Origin: Gallionella sp.
GTDB lineage: Bacteria; Pseudomonadota; Gammaproteobacteria; Burkholderiales; Gallionellaceae
Direction of reading: 5' to 3'
Assembly: GCA_017880945.1 (NCBI GenBank)
Contig: JADGRM010000119.1
Span: forward strand, 1-6,989
Length of the DNA stretch: 6,989 bases
The notes under the pieces are model-generated. The model was not told the DNA's origin. It was given only the letters and a program-made list of their open reading frames with translations, and made no database searches. Shown here in pieces: positions 1 through 6,373 of the stretch (positions are counted from its first letter, which is position 1; each line of letters opens with the position of its first letter). The position numbers and the translations under genes are program-made.

Positions 1-4
1 AGCC

Positions 5-67
5 TGTAGGAGCTCGATTTATCGAGCGATTGATGGCGATGATCGCGCAATAAATTGCGCTCCTACA
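5..67. repeat. REPIN-like paired-hairpin repeat
   Basis: A 9-bp perfect inverted repeat bounds the element: TGTAGGAGC at 5-13 and GCTCCTACA at 59-67. Inside, next to each end, is a perfect hairpin: GCTCGAT/ATCGAGC (12-18 with 21-27) and GCGCAAT/ATTGCGC (45-51 with 54-60), separated by a 17-base spacer. Two REP units in inverted orientation are the known architecture of REPINs, which are mobilised in trans by RAYT (TnpA-REP) transposases. The two stems differ in sequence, so each arm is a head plus a private palindrome. No RAYT gene lies in the window. The structure is seen directly; the assignment as a mobilised REPIN is inference. Confidence 0.75.
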
Positions 68-352
68 ATGGCTCTTGGTTCTAACGGATTATCTGGGATT
101 AACGTAATATCGCGTAGCGAATCGTTCGCTTCCTCGCACGCAGGAGTTGAAGATTGCCTTCATCGTTTGCCCTTTCTCCCGTTTGCGGGGGAAAGTTGGA
201 TAGGGGGATTTTTTCCGGGAGTGGAGAGCAAAGCGAGGGGCCGAGGTGAGGGAACGGATATGGCAAGCATCATTTTTCATTGGTAGCCATGTCCGTAAGG
301 CAGCTTGATGCCGCGAACAAAATACGAATCAGCATTCCCGTAGAATACTGAC
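68..352. other. gene-free intergenic stretch before the MATE gene
   Basis: No open frame here shows a recognisable protein; the short frames over it have no plausible composition or ribosome-binding site. The stretch holds a 6-bp perfect hairpin (AGCGAA/TTCGCT, 116-121 with 125-130) and the C-rich/G-rich repeat described separately. TAGAAT at 341-346 could be a -10 box, but no matching -35 sits 16-18 bp upstream, so no promoter is called. Confidence 0.6.
170..252. repeat. C-rich/G-rich dispersed-repeat remnant
   Basis: CTTTCTCCCG (172-181) and CGGGGGAAAG (186-195) form a 10-bp stem with one G-T-type mismatch around a TTTG loop. They are followed by a G-run and C-poor segment ending in GTGAGGG (246-252). 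This layout (CTCCCG-TTTG-CGGGGGA, then GGGTGAGGG-like) resembles a family of intergenic repeats found scattered in many proteobacterial genomes. A degenerate copy is the simplest reading. It lacks a T-tract directly after the stem, so it is not a good intrinsic terminator. Confidence 0.4.
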
Positions 353-1705
353 ATGAACCGCTCCACTTCCCCCACCTCACAACTCATCCATCTGGCCTGG
401 CCGGTGCTGGTCGCGCAGCTTGCCTGGATGGCGAATGCCGTGATCGACACCGCAATGGCCGGGCGGCTGTCTGCGATCGACCTTGCCTCGGTGGGCATCG
501 CCGCATCGATCATGGCCACGGTGCTGATGTCGCTGATCAGCGTTTTGCTCGCGCTGCCTCCGATCATCGCCCACCTTTACGGCGCAGGCCGGGGTGCCGA
601 TGTCGGGCGGGAGATCCACCAGAGCGTGTGGATATCGCTGGTGCTGGCACTGGTGGCGATCCTGCTGTTGCGCTTCCCCGGCCCTATCATTTCGATCTCG
701 CAGTTGCAGCCCATCGTCGAAACCAAGGTGCGCGCCTATCTCGCCGCATCCGCCTGGGGTGTGCCGGGCGTGTTCGCGTTGCGCATCTTCTTCGGCCTTT
801 CCATCGGCATCGGCCGCCCGCGCCCGGTGATGTTCTTCAACCTGCTGTCGCTGGCGCTCAAGATCCCGCTGAATGCGGTGTTCATGTATGGCCTGCTGGG
901 GGCGCCCGAAATGGGCGGGCCGGGCTGCGCGGTCGCCACGGCAGTGGACGCCTGGCTGATGGCCGCGCTCGCCTGGGGCTGGTGCCTGCGACATCCGGAC
1001 TACCTGCAGTTCCAGCTGCGCACGCGTTTTGCCGCGCCGGATCGCAAAGCCATCGTGGAGTTCCTGAAGCTGGGCGCGCCGATCGGCCTGACGTTCATCG
1101 CGGATGTGACCGCCTTCACGTTCATGGCGCTGTTCATCGCGCGCCTGGGCCCTGTTGTCTCGGGCGCGCACCAGATCGCGGCAAATCTGGCGGCATTGGC
1201 TTTCATGATTCCGCTGTCGCTGGGGAATGCAACGGCGGTGCTGGCCGGCCAGGCCATCGGCGCCGGGCAGCGCGAGCGCGCCCGCCACATTTGCTGGGAA
1301 GCCATCCGCCTCGGCATGGCGATCGCAGTTGTCCTGAGCGCAATCTTCTGGTTTGGCGCGCCGCACATTGCCGCGCTGTATACCACCGACCCCGGGGTGC
1401 AGAAGGTGGCGATACCGTTGATCATGCTGGCCGCTTTGTATCATCTGGGTGATGCGCTGCAGGCCGTGGCGGTGAACGCCCTGCGCGGATACAAGAAATC
1501 GGTGGTGCCGATGTTGATCTATGTCACGATGCTGTGGGGATTGGGCCTGGGCGGCGGCTTCCTGCTCGGGCTGACCGACACGTTCGGCCCCGCGCGCGGC
1601 GCCCCCGGCTTCTGGATCGCCGCGATCGCAAGTCTTTGGTTAGTGGCAGGACTGGTTGCGATTTACCTGAATGCGGTGAGCAGGGCGAAATCAGCCTTAA
1701 CCTAA
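353..1705 (+). CDS. MATE family (NorM-like) cation-coupled efflux transporter
   Basis: This is a complete 450-residue inner-membrane protein with about twelve hydrophobic segments, the usual length for the family. MATE transporters expel cationic drugs, dyes and metabolites in exchange for Na+ or H+. The N-terminus (PVLVAQLAW...VIDTAMAGRL, residues 17-39) matches the first helix of NorM proteins. Three functional acidic positions of Vibrio NorM (D36, E255, D371) line up with D32, D251 and D367, all at a constant offset of four; the middle one is Asp instead of Glu. The family-typical segment DALQAVAVNALRGYKK starts at D367. No Shine-Dalgarno precedes the ATG at 353, but the first helix begins about ten residues in, so the start fits. 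No regulator is adjacent. The substrate cannot be read from sequence. Confidence 0.93.
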   Translation: MNRSTSPTSQLIHLAWPVLVAQLAWMANAVIDTAMAGRLSAIDLASVGIAASIMATVLMSLISVLLALPPIIAHLYGAGRGADVGREIHQSVWISLVLALVAILLLRFPGPIISISQLQPIVETKVRAYLAASAWGVPGVFALRIFFGLSIGIGRPRPVMFFNLLSLALKIPLNAVFMYGLLGAPEMGGPGCAVATAVDAWLMAALAWGWCLRHPDYLQFQLRTRFAAPDRKAIVEFLKLGAPIGLTFIADVTAFTFMALFIARLGPVVSGAHQIAANLAALAFMIPLSLGNATAVLAGQAIGAGQRERARHICWEAIRLGMAIAVVLSAIFWFGAPHIAALYTTDPGVQKVAIPLIMLAALYHLGDALQAVAVNALRGYKKSVVPMLIYVTMLWGLGLGGGFLLGLTDTFGPARGAPGFWIAAIASLWLVAGLVAIYLNAVSRAKSALT

Positions 1706-1885
1706 GGAAGTGCTGAATAAGTCCGTTCGTGGTGATTGATTCTTACACCTTACGATACAACTGATCCATTTATGGATTACTGCTTTTTGGATTAATGGCA
1801 TACACGGCGCTGTCCGGCGGAAGAAAAGAGGGTTGAACTTATGCCTCACTGGGTGATAGATTGCGAGGAATGAAAAGCAATTCGA

Positions 1886-1919
1886 CTCCGGCACATACCG
1901 CATACTGCATCTCCGGCAC
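1886..1919. repeat. 9-bp direct repeat upstream of the sensor gene
   Basis: CTCCGGCAC occurs at 1886-1894 and again at 1911-1919, 25 bp apart start to start, just upstream of the Shine-Dalgarno of the sensor gene. It could be a binding site for a regulator or chance. No clear promoter hexamers accompany it. Confidence 0.3.
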
Positions 1920-1932
1920 CTGTCAAAATATC

Positions 1933-1937
1933 AAGGA
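1933..1937 (+). promoter_or_regulatory. Shine-Dalgarno of the sensor gene
   Basis: AAGGA, five bases before the ATG at 1943; it supports that start. Confidence 0.6.
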
Positions 1938-1942
1938 CCATA

Positions 1943-3364
1943 ATGATTAACGCAAGTGGTGTACATCACCCTAAACGAATCCTGAAGTATGCTGCAACAT
2001 TGCTCGTAGTTGCGCTGCTTGCTTACGCCACCTTTCTTATCTCGCAGTCCTGGCGGGAAGTTAAATCTGATCAGTCCAGCCAGTTGGCGACGATTGCCGA
2101 CCTGAGCGAGATCGCGATCGATACTTATTTTACCCAGCTGGAAATCGGCATGCAGAATCTGGGCGCGGATTTGGCCGACACGCACAAAAAGCTCGATCTC
2201 GACCGTGCATTCAAGTTGGTCAGCCGGTTCCAGGGACTGCACACCGAGCTGGGCAACGTCATGCTGATCCGCAACGATGGCCAGATATTATTGACCGGAA
2301 CAATCGCGAACAGCCCGGCTCTGCCTACGCTCGCCAATGATTCCTCATTCATGAAATTTCGCGGCGAACTGCTGCAAGGCCCGGCCTTCGCTATTGGCCA
2401 ACCGGTCATGGGACCTATAGACAATAGCTGGGTCATCTCCGCACGCTATGTCGTTACCGACCAAAATGGCAAACTGGTCTGTATCCTCAGCGCCAATTTG
2501 CCGGGCAACATGTTGCAACGCTACTGGGCAGACTCAACTATCCCCAAGATTGCCGCGCTGGGACTGGTACGCGATGATGGATACCTGGTAAGCCGCTATC
2601 CGGAACCGGATGTCGCGAGCATGGATAATATGTATGGCAAGCCTGCCGAGGGCGCGATGATCGAGTATCTGCGCGCGAACAACTACCCGCAGCACGGGCA
2701 AGTGGAAATGCGGGGCAGCGACGGCAAGGCAACGGATTTGCGGGCGATGCGCCGCCTGCAGCACTATCCGGCCACGCTGTTTGTTGAGATGCCGATGTCA
2801 GAAATCAAGGCGGCATGGTGGCACAAGATGCATGTTCCCTATGTCCTGATGGCGCTGTTGCTGGCGGGCATATTCGCTTTCTATGGTATGTCGCTGCGTC
2901 GCCGCCGCACATGGAGCATGGCACAACGGCGCGAAGAGCTCAGGCGCAACTACGAACAGGCCCTCCAGGAACGGAGTCCGAACGAAATCTTCATGTTCGA
3001 TGCCGATACATTGCAATTCACCTACGCAAACGATTATGCGCTGGAAAGTATCGGCTATTCCCTGGAGCAATTGCAAAAGAAAAACATGCTTTCCCTGCAT
3101 CCGGAATTGGGCATCGAATCCTTTGCGGCGATGATCGAACCGCTGCGCCGCGGCGAGCAGGAGTCAATCAAATATCAGACAGTCCAGGCACGCGGGAATG
3201 GAAGCACCTATTCTGTGGAGGTTAACCTGCAATTGATCACATCGGATGATGGTGGTGAAGGATTCCTGGCGATCATCAATGACATCACCGCACTCAGACA
3301 AGCCGATGAAAATATCAGAGCATTCAATGCTCCCGTTGAGCGGCGCGCTTCCAAGCGCAAGTAA
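1943..3364 (+). CDS. membrane dCache-PAS sensor protein lacking an output domain
   Basis: A 473-residue protein. A short cytoplasmic N-terminus leads into a first membrane helix (about 14-33), a periplasmic region of about 260 residues with double-Cache (PDC) character, a second membrane helix (about 298-317) followed by an Arg-rich stop-transfer (RRRR at 319-322), a short predicted coil, and a cytoplasmic PAS domain (about 345-450) ending in the typical DIT motif at 447-449. Such proteins bind small ligands outside the cell and pass the signal to a kinase, GGDEF or methyl-accepting module. None is present here: the frame ends 24 residues after DIT. The tail IRAFNAPVERRASKRK resembles the linker (FNAELEQRV.ERT) that in many proteins leads into a histidine kinase, which suggests loss of a C-terminal module. 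AAGGA at 1933-1937 supports the ATG at 1943. Confidence 0.8.
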   Translation: MINASGVHHPKRILKYAATLLVVALLAYATFLISQSWREVKSDQSSQLATIADLSEIAIDTYFTQLEIGMQNLGADLADTHKKLDLDRAFKLVSRFQGLHTELGNVMLIRNDGQILLTGTIANSPALPTLANDSSFMKFRGELLQGPAFAIGQPVMGPIDNSWVISARYVVTDQNGKLVCILSANLPGNMLQRYWADSTIPKIAALGLVRDDGYLVSRYPEPDVASMDNMYGKPAEGAMIEYLRANNYPQHGQVEMRGSDGKATDLRAMRRLQHYPATLFVEMPMSEIKAAWWHKMHVPYVLMALLLAGIFAFYGMSLRRRRTWSMAQRREELRRNYEQALQERSPNEIFMFDADTLQFTYANDYALESIGYSLEQLQKKNMLSLHPELGIESFAAMIEPLRRGEQESIKYQTVQARGNGSTYSVEVNLQLITSDDGGEGFLAIINDITALRQADENIRAFNAPVERRASKRK

Positions 3365-3417
3365 CGATGATCGTGGCGAGAAGAGCGATCACGACGATAA
3401 AAACATAATTAATAGCG

Positions 3418-3753
3418 TCAGCTCAGGCTCGCTTTAGCCGTGCGGGATTCCACGTGCGATTCGATTCGCGCAGCGGTGTGCAGAAGCCGTTCCTGGATAC
3501 AGTCGAAGTCACCCACCTGATAGTCACGGCAGATCAGCGGTCGGCGCTCGTAAATCGTGCACAGCAGGGTGTTCCTATCCAGGGCTGAGCACCAGCCGTC
3601 GTCTAGACGTGCCATGACCCATCCGCCCCAGCGGTCGCGTTCCGTCAATTCGAGCGGAATATCGTCGTCACCCATCAACATCACCTCTAACCGGCAACAG
3701 CAGGCTTTACACGTGGTGCACGATATGACCGGGGTGTCGCCGCTATCAGTCAT
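3418..3753 (-). CDS. YkgJ-type cysteine-cluster protein (putative Zn/Fe-binding)
   Basis: A small 111-residue cytoplasmic protein with nine cysteines. The first cluster is CTTCKACCC (C12, C15, C18, C19, C20), followed by C55, C65, C75 and C85 at regular ten-residue intervals, with the family signature CTIYERRPLICR at 65-76. This matches the YkgJ/CxxCxxCC putative zinc- or iron-chelating family (PF03692), whose biochemical role is unknown. It is the last gene of the minus-strand operon. In-frame starts exist at 3780, 3762 and 3753. I chose ATG 3753 because it overlaps the stop of the preceding gene (ATGACTGA, 8 bp) and leaves the usual short N-terminus; the 3780 start would overlap by 35 bp and has no Shine-Dalgarno. 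The third cysteine of the CCC run is extra relative to the common CxxCxxCC pattern. Confidence 0.85.
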   Translation of the reverse strand: MTDSGDTPVISCTTCKACCCRLEVMLMGDDDIPLELTERDRWGGWVMARLDDGWCSALDRNTLLCTIYERRPLICRDYQVGDFDCIQERLLHTAARIESHVESRTAKASLS

Positions 3754-4663
3754 AGTCGACATCGGTCTCGCTACCGGCATATGAATTTTGCAATTCGGTG
3801 ATGATGGTTTTGATTCCGGTTTTTGACAGTATCTTTTTTACAATGGTGTTTCTGTACTCGTCCATGAATTCGCGCAGGACGGAGTGGTATGTAGAGGGGA
3901 CTTTTTTCAGCAATGCGTCCCAGCCTGCATCGATATCCGGCGGTGTTTTCCGCATACCCAAGATCAGGGTTTCGAGATCTTTTTGTCTGGCCCGCGCGAC
4001 GATGGGCCCGTCACCGGCAATCGCGAAAATTACCGCGATAGCGATCACTGCATGTGCATCGAGATCGGGGTCTCTGACCGGGCCCGCGTAATGCCTTTGG
4101 CGCAGCCATTTTGCGCATGACACGATACGCTGGTTTTTTTGCCGTTCCAGCAATTCGCGTTTATAGACTTCATCGCCTTGCCATGTCGCGATAGGATCGG
4201 CACGGCAGATCTCGGTAAACAGCACCTTGATATCGCGCTGCTGTATGTACGGGTCGTTATCGAAATCCGAAACGAACGCCGTATAGGGCAGGCCGGATAA
4301 TTCCTTGATATGCCGAAATCCCATCTGGAAAACATATTCAGCACCGTGGTGCAGCAGAAAGGACAGCTGCGCATCGCCGTCTTCCGGAATATTCGCCTGA
4401 CTGATGCCCAGCGAGATACATCCCACTGTCAGGTGAAACGCATCGAGCAAACCATCCGCGGTCCGTTCATTGGTGAATTTTTTGGCAACAAGCACAGTGA
4501 TGCCGCTTAGCTCATCGAGCAGAGTCTGCGCCGCCGCCTGGTTATCCGCACGTTTTGCCAGCGCTTCGAGCGCTTGCACCAAATGGGGAGGACGCGCGGT
4601 GATATGGGCGAGTTGCATGGCTGAATGTTCGGTAACGTGCTGCTGGTTGCGATTGCGCATCAC
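3746..4663 (-). CDS. unrecognised 305-aa protein of the J-domain operon
   Basis: I do not recognise this protein. It appears soluble and largely alpha-helical, with no signal peptide. One hydrophobic stretch (AHAVIAIAVIFAIAGDGPIVA) is too short and interrupted to be a confident membrane helix. Visible marks are the segment GLPYTAFVSDFDNDPYIQQR in the middle, two cysteines spread through the second half, a Lys-rich segment near the C-terminus (IVKKILSKTGIK) and an acidic tail (ETDVDYD). The GTG start at 4663 overlaps the stop of the upstream gene as GTGA, and GAGGA at 4673-4677 lies nine bases before it; the ATG at 4660 directly after it is an alternative. Its stop overlaps the start of the Cys-cluster gene. 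The tight overlaps on both sides suggest coupled translation with its neighbours. Confidence 0.85.
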   Translation of the reverse strand: MMRNRNQQHVTEHSAMQLAHITARPPHLVQALEALAKRADNQAAAQTLLDELSGITVLVAKKFTNERTADGLLDAFHLTVGCISLGISQANIPEDGDAQLSFLLHHGAEYVFQMGFRHIKELSGLPYTAFVSDFDNDPYIQQRDIKVLFTEICRADPIATWQGDEVYKRELLERQKNQRIVSCAKWLRQRHYAGPVRDPDLDAHAVIAIAVIFAIAGDGPIVARARQKDLETLILGMRKTPPDIDAGWDALLKKVPSTYHSVLREFMDEYRNTIVKKILSKTGIKTIITELQNSYAGSETDVDYD

Positions 4664-5448
4664 GCAAAAATATCCTCACCCAGGCTGGGGCGAGCACCTT
4701 TTTTGGGCGCGCGGGCCGATTTGCCCGGCACTTGCTTGCGCAGGCGCAACATTAAATCATGGGTGGTTCGGGCGATCGCAAACTCATGATGAGGTTCGTC
4801 GTCATCGCCCTCTTCAGAGCGTGCACGCAATTGGTTCTCGCCGGGCACCCAGTCGGGGAACATCTCGAACAACACCCGATCCCAGGCATCCGCATCGCTG
4901 CGCGCAATCTCCATCGCGAGCGGAATCACATCGTGATCGGAAGTGGTCTGGCCGCTGCTGAGCGCACCGCGGGAATGGATGTCATCAGCGAGCTCGATGA
5001 TCTCCCCGGTAGCGGTGGAGAACAGCACGGCAAATGCCGTCGTCCCCCAATCGGTCGATAACGCCTCATGGACCAGCCTGGTACGCCGCTCCGCATCATC
5101 GGTCGAGAAGATGATCCCATGGATATGCGCGAACAGGGATCCGGTCAACACCTCCGGCTCATCCTCGATCATATCCTCGCTCCAGGTCGCGGCGAAAAAG
5201 GCCAGACTATCGGCCCATGCCTTGGGCGAGATCAGCAGCGTAGCCAACGACAATTTCCCGCCATCAAAAGCAGACAGATGCATCGCTGCCACCTGCGGCT
5301 CCAAAGTATCCAGCACCGCCACCACGGCCAGATCGCCGAATTGTTCCGCAGTGTCATTGATCGCCTCCTCCGCATGAGCGGAAGAGCCGGCCAAAACCAG
5401 CTCGGTCACCTGCCGGCTGATCGCCGGAAAATTAGTGTTGCTCGCCAT
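4660..5448 (-). CDS. unrecognised 262-aa protein of the J-domain operon
   Basis: I do not recognise this protein. It is predicted soluble, helical and acidic overall. Its C-terminal third is strongly polarised: an acidic run (EEGDDDE, 212-218), then a basic, probably disordered tail (about 238-253, with KSARAPKKGAR), and a final GEDIFA. An upstream in-frame start at 5502 would give 280 residues and overlap the preceding gene by 71 bp. I prefer ATG 5448 because GAGGA (5454-5458) sits five bases upstream of it, the best ribosome-binding site in this part of the operon. With that start the overlap with the upstream gene is 17 bp. The stop overlaps the GTG of the next gene. Confidence 0.85.
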   Translation of the reverse strand: MASNTNFPAISRQVTELVLAGSSAHAEEAINDTAEQFGDLAVVAVLDTLEPQVAAMHLSAFDGGKLSLATLLISPKAWADSLAFFAATWSEDMIEDEPEVLTGSLFAHIHGIIFSTDDAERRTRLVHEALSTDWGTTAFAVLFSTATGEIIELADDIHSRGALSSGQTTSDHDVIPLAMEIARSDADAWDRVLFEMFPDWVPGENQLRARSEEGDDDEPHHEFAIARTTHDLMLRLRKQVPGKSARAPKKGARPSLGEDIFA

Positions 5449-5959
5449 TCCCGTCCTCGCGTGTATCGAACAGATCCATGAAGTCCTGTCCGGGTGCGAC
5501 ATGATCCTCGTCCTCTACCTCTTTGCCGCCCTCTTCTTCTTGCAGGGCTTCGAGCGAATTGTCCTCGGCAGCCCAGCGCTTGGTGTTCTTGAACAAGAAT
5601 GCCGTGATGATCGCCTTGCGCGCCAGTTCCGGGTTGTTGACGGCAACGGCAGCCAAAGCCTTGCCCGCCTCGGCATCCGCACACGACACCATCGTGATCA
5701 CCTTCGCGGCATCGCCCATATCATATTGCTTGCATTGCGCCAGCAGCCCGGCCGGATCATCAAAGCGCAGGTGGTCTGCCAGCGCGAAGCTCAACAGATT
5801 CACATCGTCGATCTCCGTGCCCTTCGCGTATTCTCCTATCAACGATGCAATGACTCTGGAATAATTCTTCCTGTCAGGCGGCTCGCCCAGGGTATCTTCG
5901 ATCTGGACGCCAAGTTCACGCGACTGATAGGCAAATTCGTGGTGGATGTTTTTATTCAT
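5432..5959 (-). CDS. unrecognised 175-aa acidic helical protein of the J-domain operon
   Basis: I do not recognise this protein. Residues 1-131 look like a compact all-helical domain (for example GDAAKVITMVSCADAEAGKA, then an alanine-rich helix around NNPELARKAIITAFLF). From about residue 132 the chain becomes very acidic and probably disordered (EEE at 141-143, EVEDED at 147-152) and carries a hydrophobic-acidic motif DFMDLFD at 159-165. No signal peptide or membrane helix is seen. The gene begins 25 bp after the J-domain gene. No Shine-Dalgarno precedes the ATG, and the start region is a 13-bp tandem duplication that creates a second, out-of-frame ATG upstream. Its end overlaps the next gene by 17 bp. 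Confidence 0.85.
   Translation of the reverse strand: MNKNIHHEFAYQSRELGVQIEDTLGEPPDRKNYSRVIASLIGEYAKGTEIDDVNLLSFALADHLRFDDPAGLLAQCKQYDMGDAAKVITMVSCADAEAGKALAAVAVNNPELARKAIITAFLFKNTKRWAAEDNSLEALQEEEGGKEVEDEDHVAPGQDFMDLFDTREDGNGEQH
5454..5458 (-). promoter_or_regulatory. Shine-Dalgarno that fixes the start of the 262-aa gene
   Basis: GAGGA on the minus strand, spacer CGGGA, then ATG at 5448. It lies within the last codons of the upstream gene, so translation of the two is probably coupled. Confidence 0.65.
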
Positions 5960-5972
5960 TGGTTTTATTCAT
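5947..5972 (-). repeat. 13-bp tandem duplication of the start-codon region
   Basis: On the minus strand ATGAATAAAACCA (5972-5960) is followed directly by ATGAATAAAAACA (5959-5947), identical but for one base. The second ATG starts the 175-aa gene. The first, 13 bases upstream and so in another frame, opens a six-codon frame (MNKTNE) whose stop lies just inside the gene. Confidence 0.8.
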
Positions 5973-5984
5973 GGGGTTTGGTAT

Positions 5985-6293
5985 TTAAAGTGATGAATGG
6001 CCATCGTGCGGCACAACAACGCCGCAACGATCGAAAAGTGAATGCCACAAAGCGCGCGCCTCATTATCCGGATCGGTGATGATGCGATTGTTCAGGCTCT
6101 GGTTATATTCGGCCCTTTTTTTTGGGTCGGAAAGCAACTCATACGCTGTCTTGATCGCATTGAATCGGATCTCGGCACCGGGATGCGTACTCCTGTCCGG
6201 ATGATGGCGCATCGCAAGCGAGCGATACGCCTTCTTGATCTCCTCGGTCGTCGCGGTCGGCGAAACTCCGAGGATGTTGTATAGGTTTTCCAA
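5985..6293 (-). CDS. stand-alone J-domain protein (class C DnaJ-like co-chaperone)
   Basis: A 102-residue protein whose residues 3-67 form a full J domain: YNILGVSPTATTEEIKKAYR, the HPD motif at 31-33 that stimulates DnaK ATPase, and the closing AYELLSDPKKRAEYN. There is no Gly/Phe region, zinc finger or substrate-binding domain, so it is class C (type III). The remaining 35 residues (ITDPDNEARALWHSLFDRCG...) are not recognisable and may bind a specific partner. The start is TTG at 6293, six bases after a strong AGGAGG (6300-6305). An ATG at 6298 is out of frame and only one base from that Shine-Dalgarno. It is the first gene of the operon with three unknown proteins and a Cys-cluster protein, which suggests it recruits DnaK to one of them. 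Confidence 0.92.
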   Translation of the reverse strand: MENLYNILGVSPTATTEEIKKAYRSLAMRHHPDRSTHPGAEIRFNAIKTAYELLSDPKKRAEYNQSLNNRIITDPDNEARALWHSLFDRCGVVVPHDGHSSL

Positions 6294-6299
6294 CTCATG

Positions 6300-6305
6300 C
6301 CTCCT
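6300..6305 (-). promoter_or_regulatory. strong Shine-Dalgarno deciding a TTG start
   Basis: Minus-strand AGGAGG, spacer CATGAG (6 bases), then TTG at 6293. It supports the rare TTG start of the J-domain gene against the out-of-frame ATG that lies inside the spacer. Confidence 0.75.
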
Positions 6306-6373
6306 GTGAGGCGGCGATTCTACACATTAGCCAGAACGGGGTATGGAAAGTTGCTGCAATTGCCTGATTCGGC

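Noticed and set aside
341..346. TAGAAT as a -10 box before the MATE gene
   Set aside because: No acceptable -35 hexamer 16-18 bp upstream, and it lies only six bases before the start codon.
377..1444. Long minus-strand open frame (355 codons) opposite the MATE gene
   Set aside because: It is rich in Arg, Gln, His and Asp with no domain, as expected for the antisense of a GC-rich membrane-protein gene; the plus-strand protein is a clear MATE transporter.
628..1452. Plus-strand open frame (274 codons) within the MATE gene in another frame
   Set aside because: Low-complexity Gly/Arg/Ala/Pro composition and no homology; a shadow of the GC-rich codon usage.
1764..1777. Palindrome ATCCAT-TT-ATGGAT after the MATE gene
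   Set aside because: AT-rich six-base stem without a following T-run; could be an operator, but nothing else supports it.
3365..3417. Terminator between the convergent sensor gene and operon end
   Set aside because: Only a 5-bp stem (TCGTG/CACGA) with a long loop and no adjacent T-tract in the right place in either direction.
5435..6079. Plus-strand open frame of 214 codons opposite the 175-aa gene and part of the J-domain gene
   Set aside because: It lies antisense to a clear J-domain gene and a tightly packed operon and has no recognisable domain.
6317..6322. Minus-strand TAGAAT as a -10 box for the J-domain operon
   Set aside because: Position is plausible, but the -35 region (CATACC) does not match; too weak to call a promoter.
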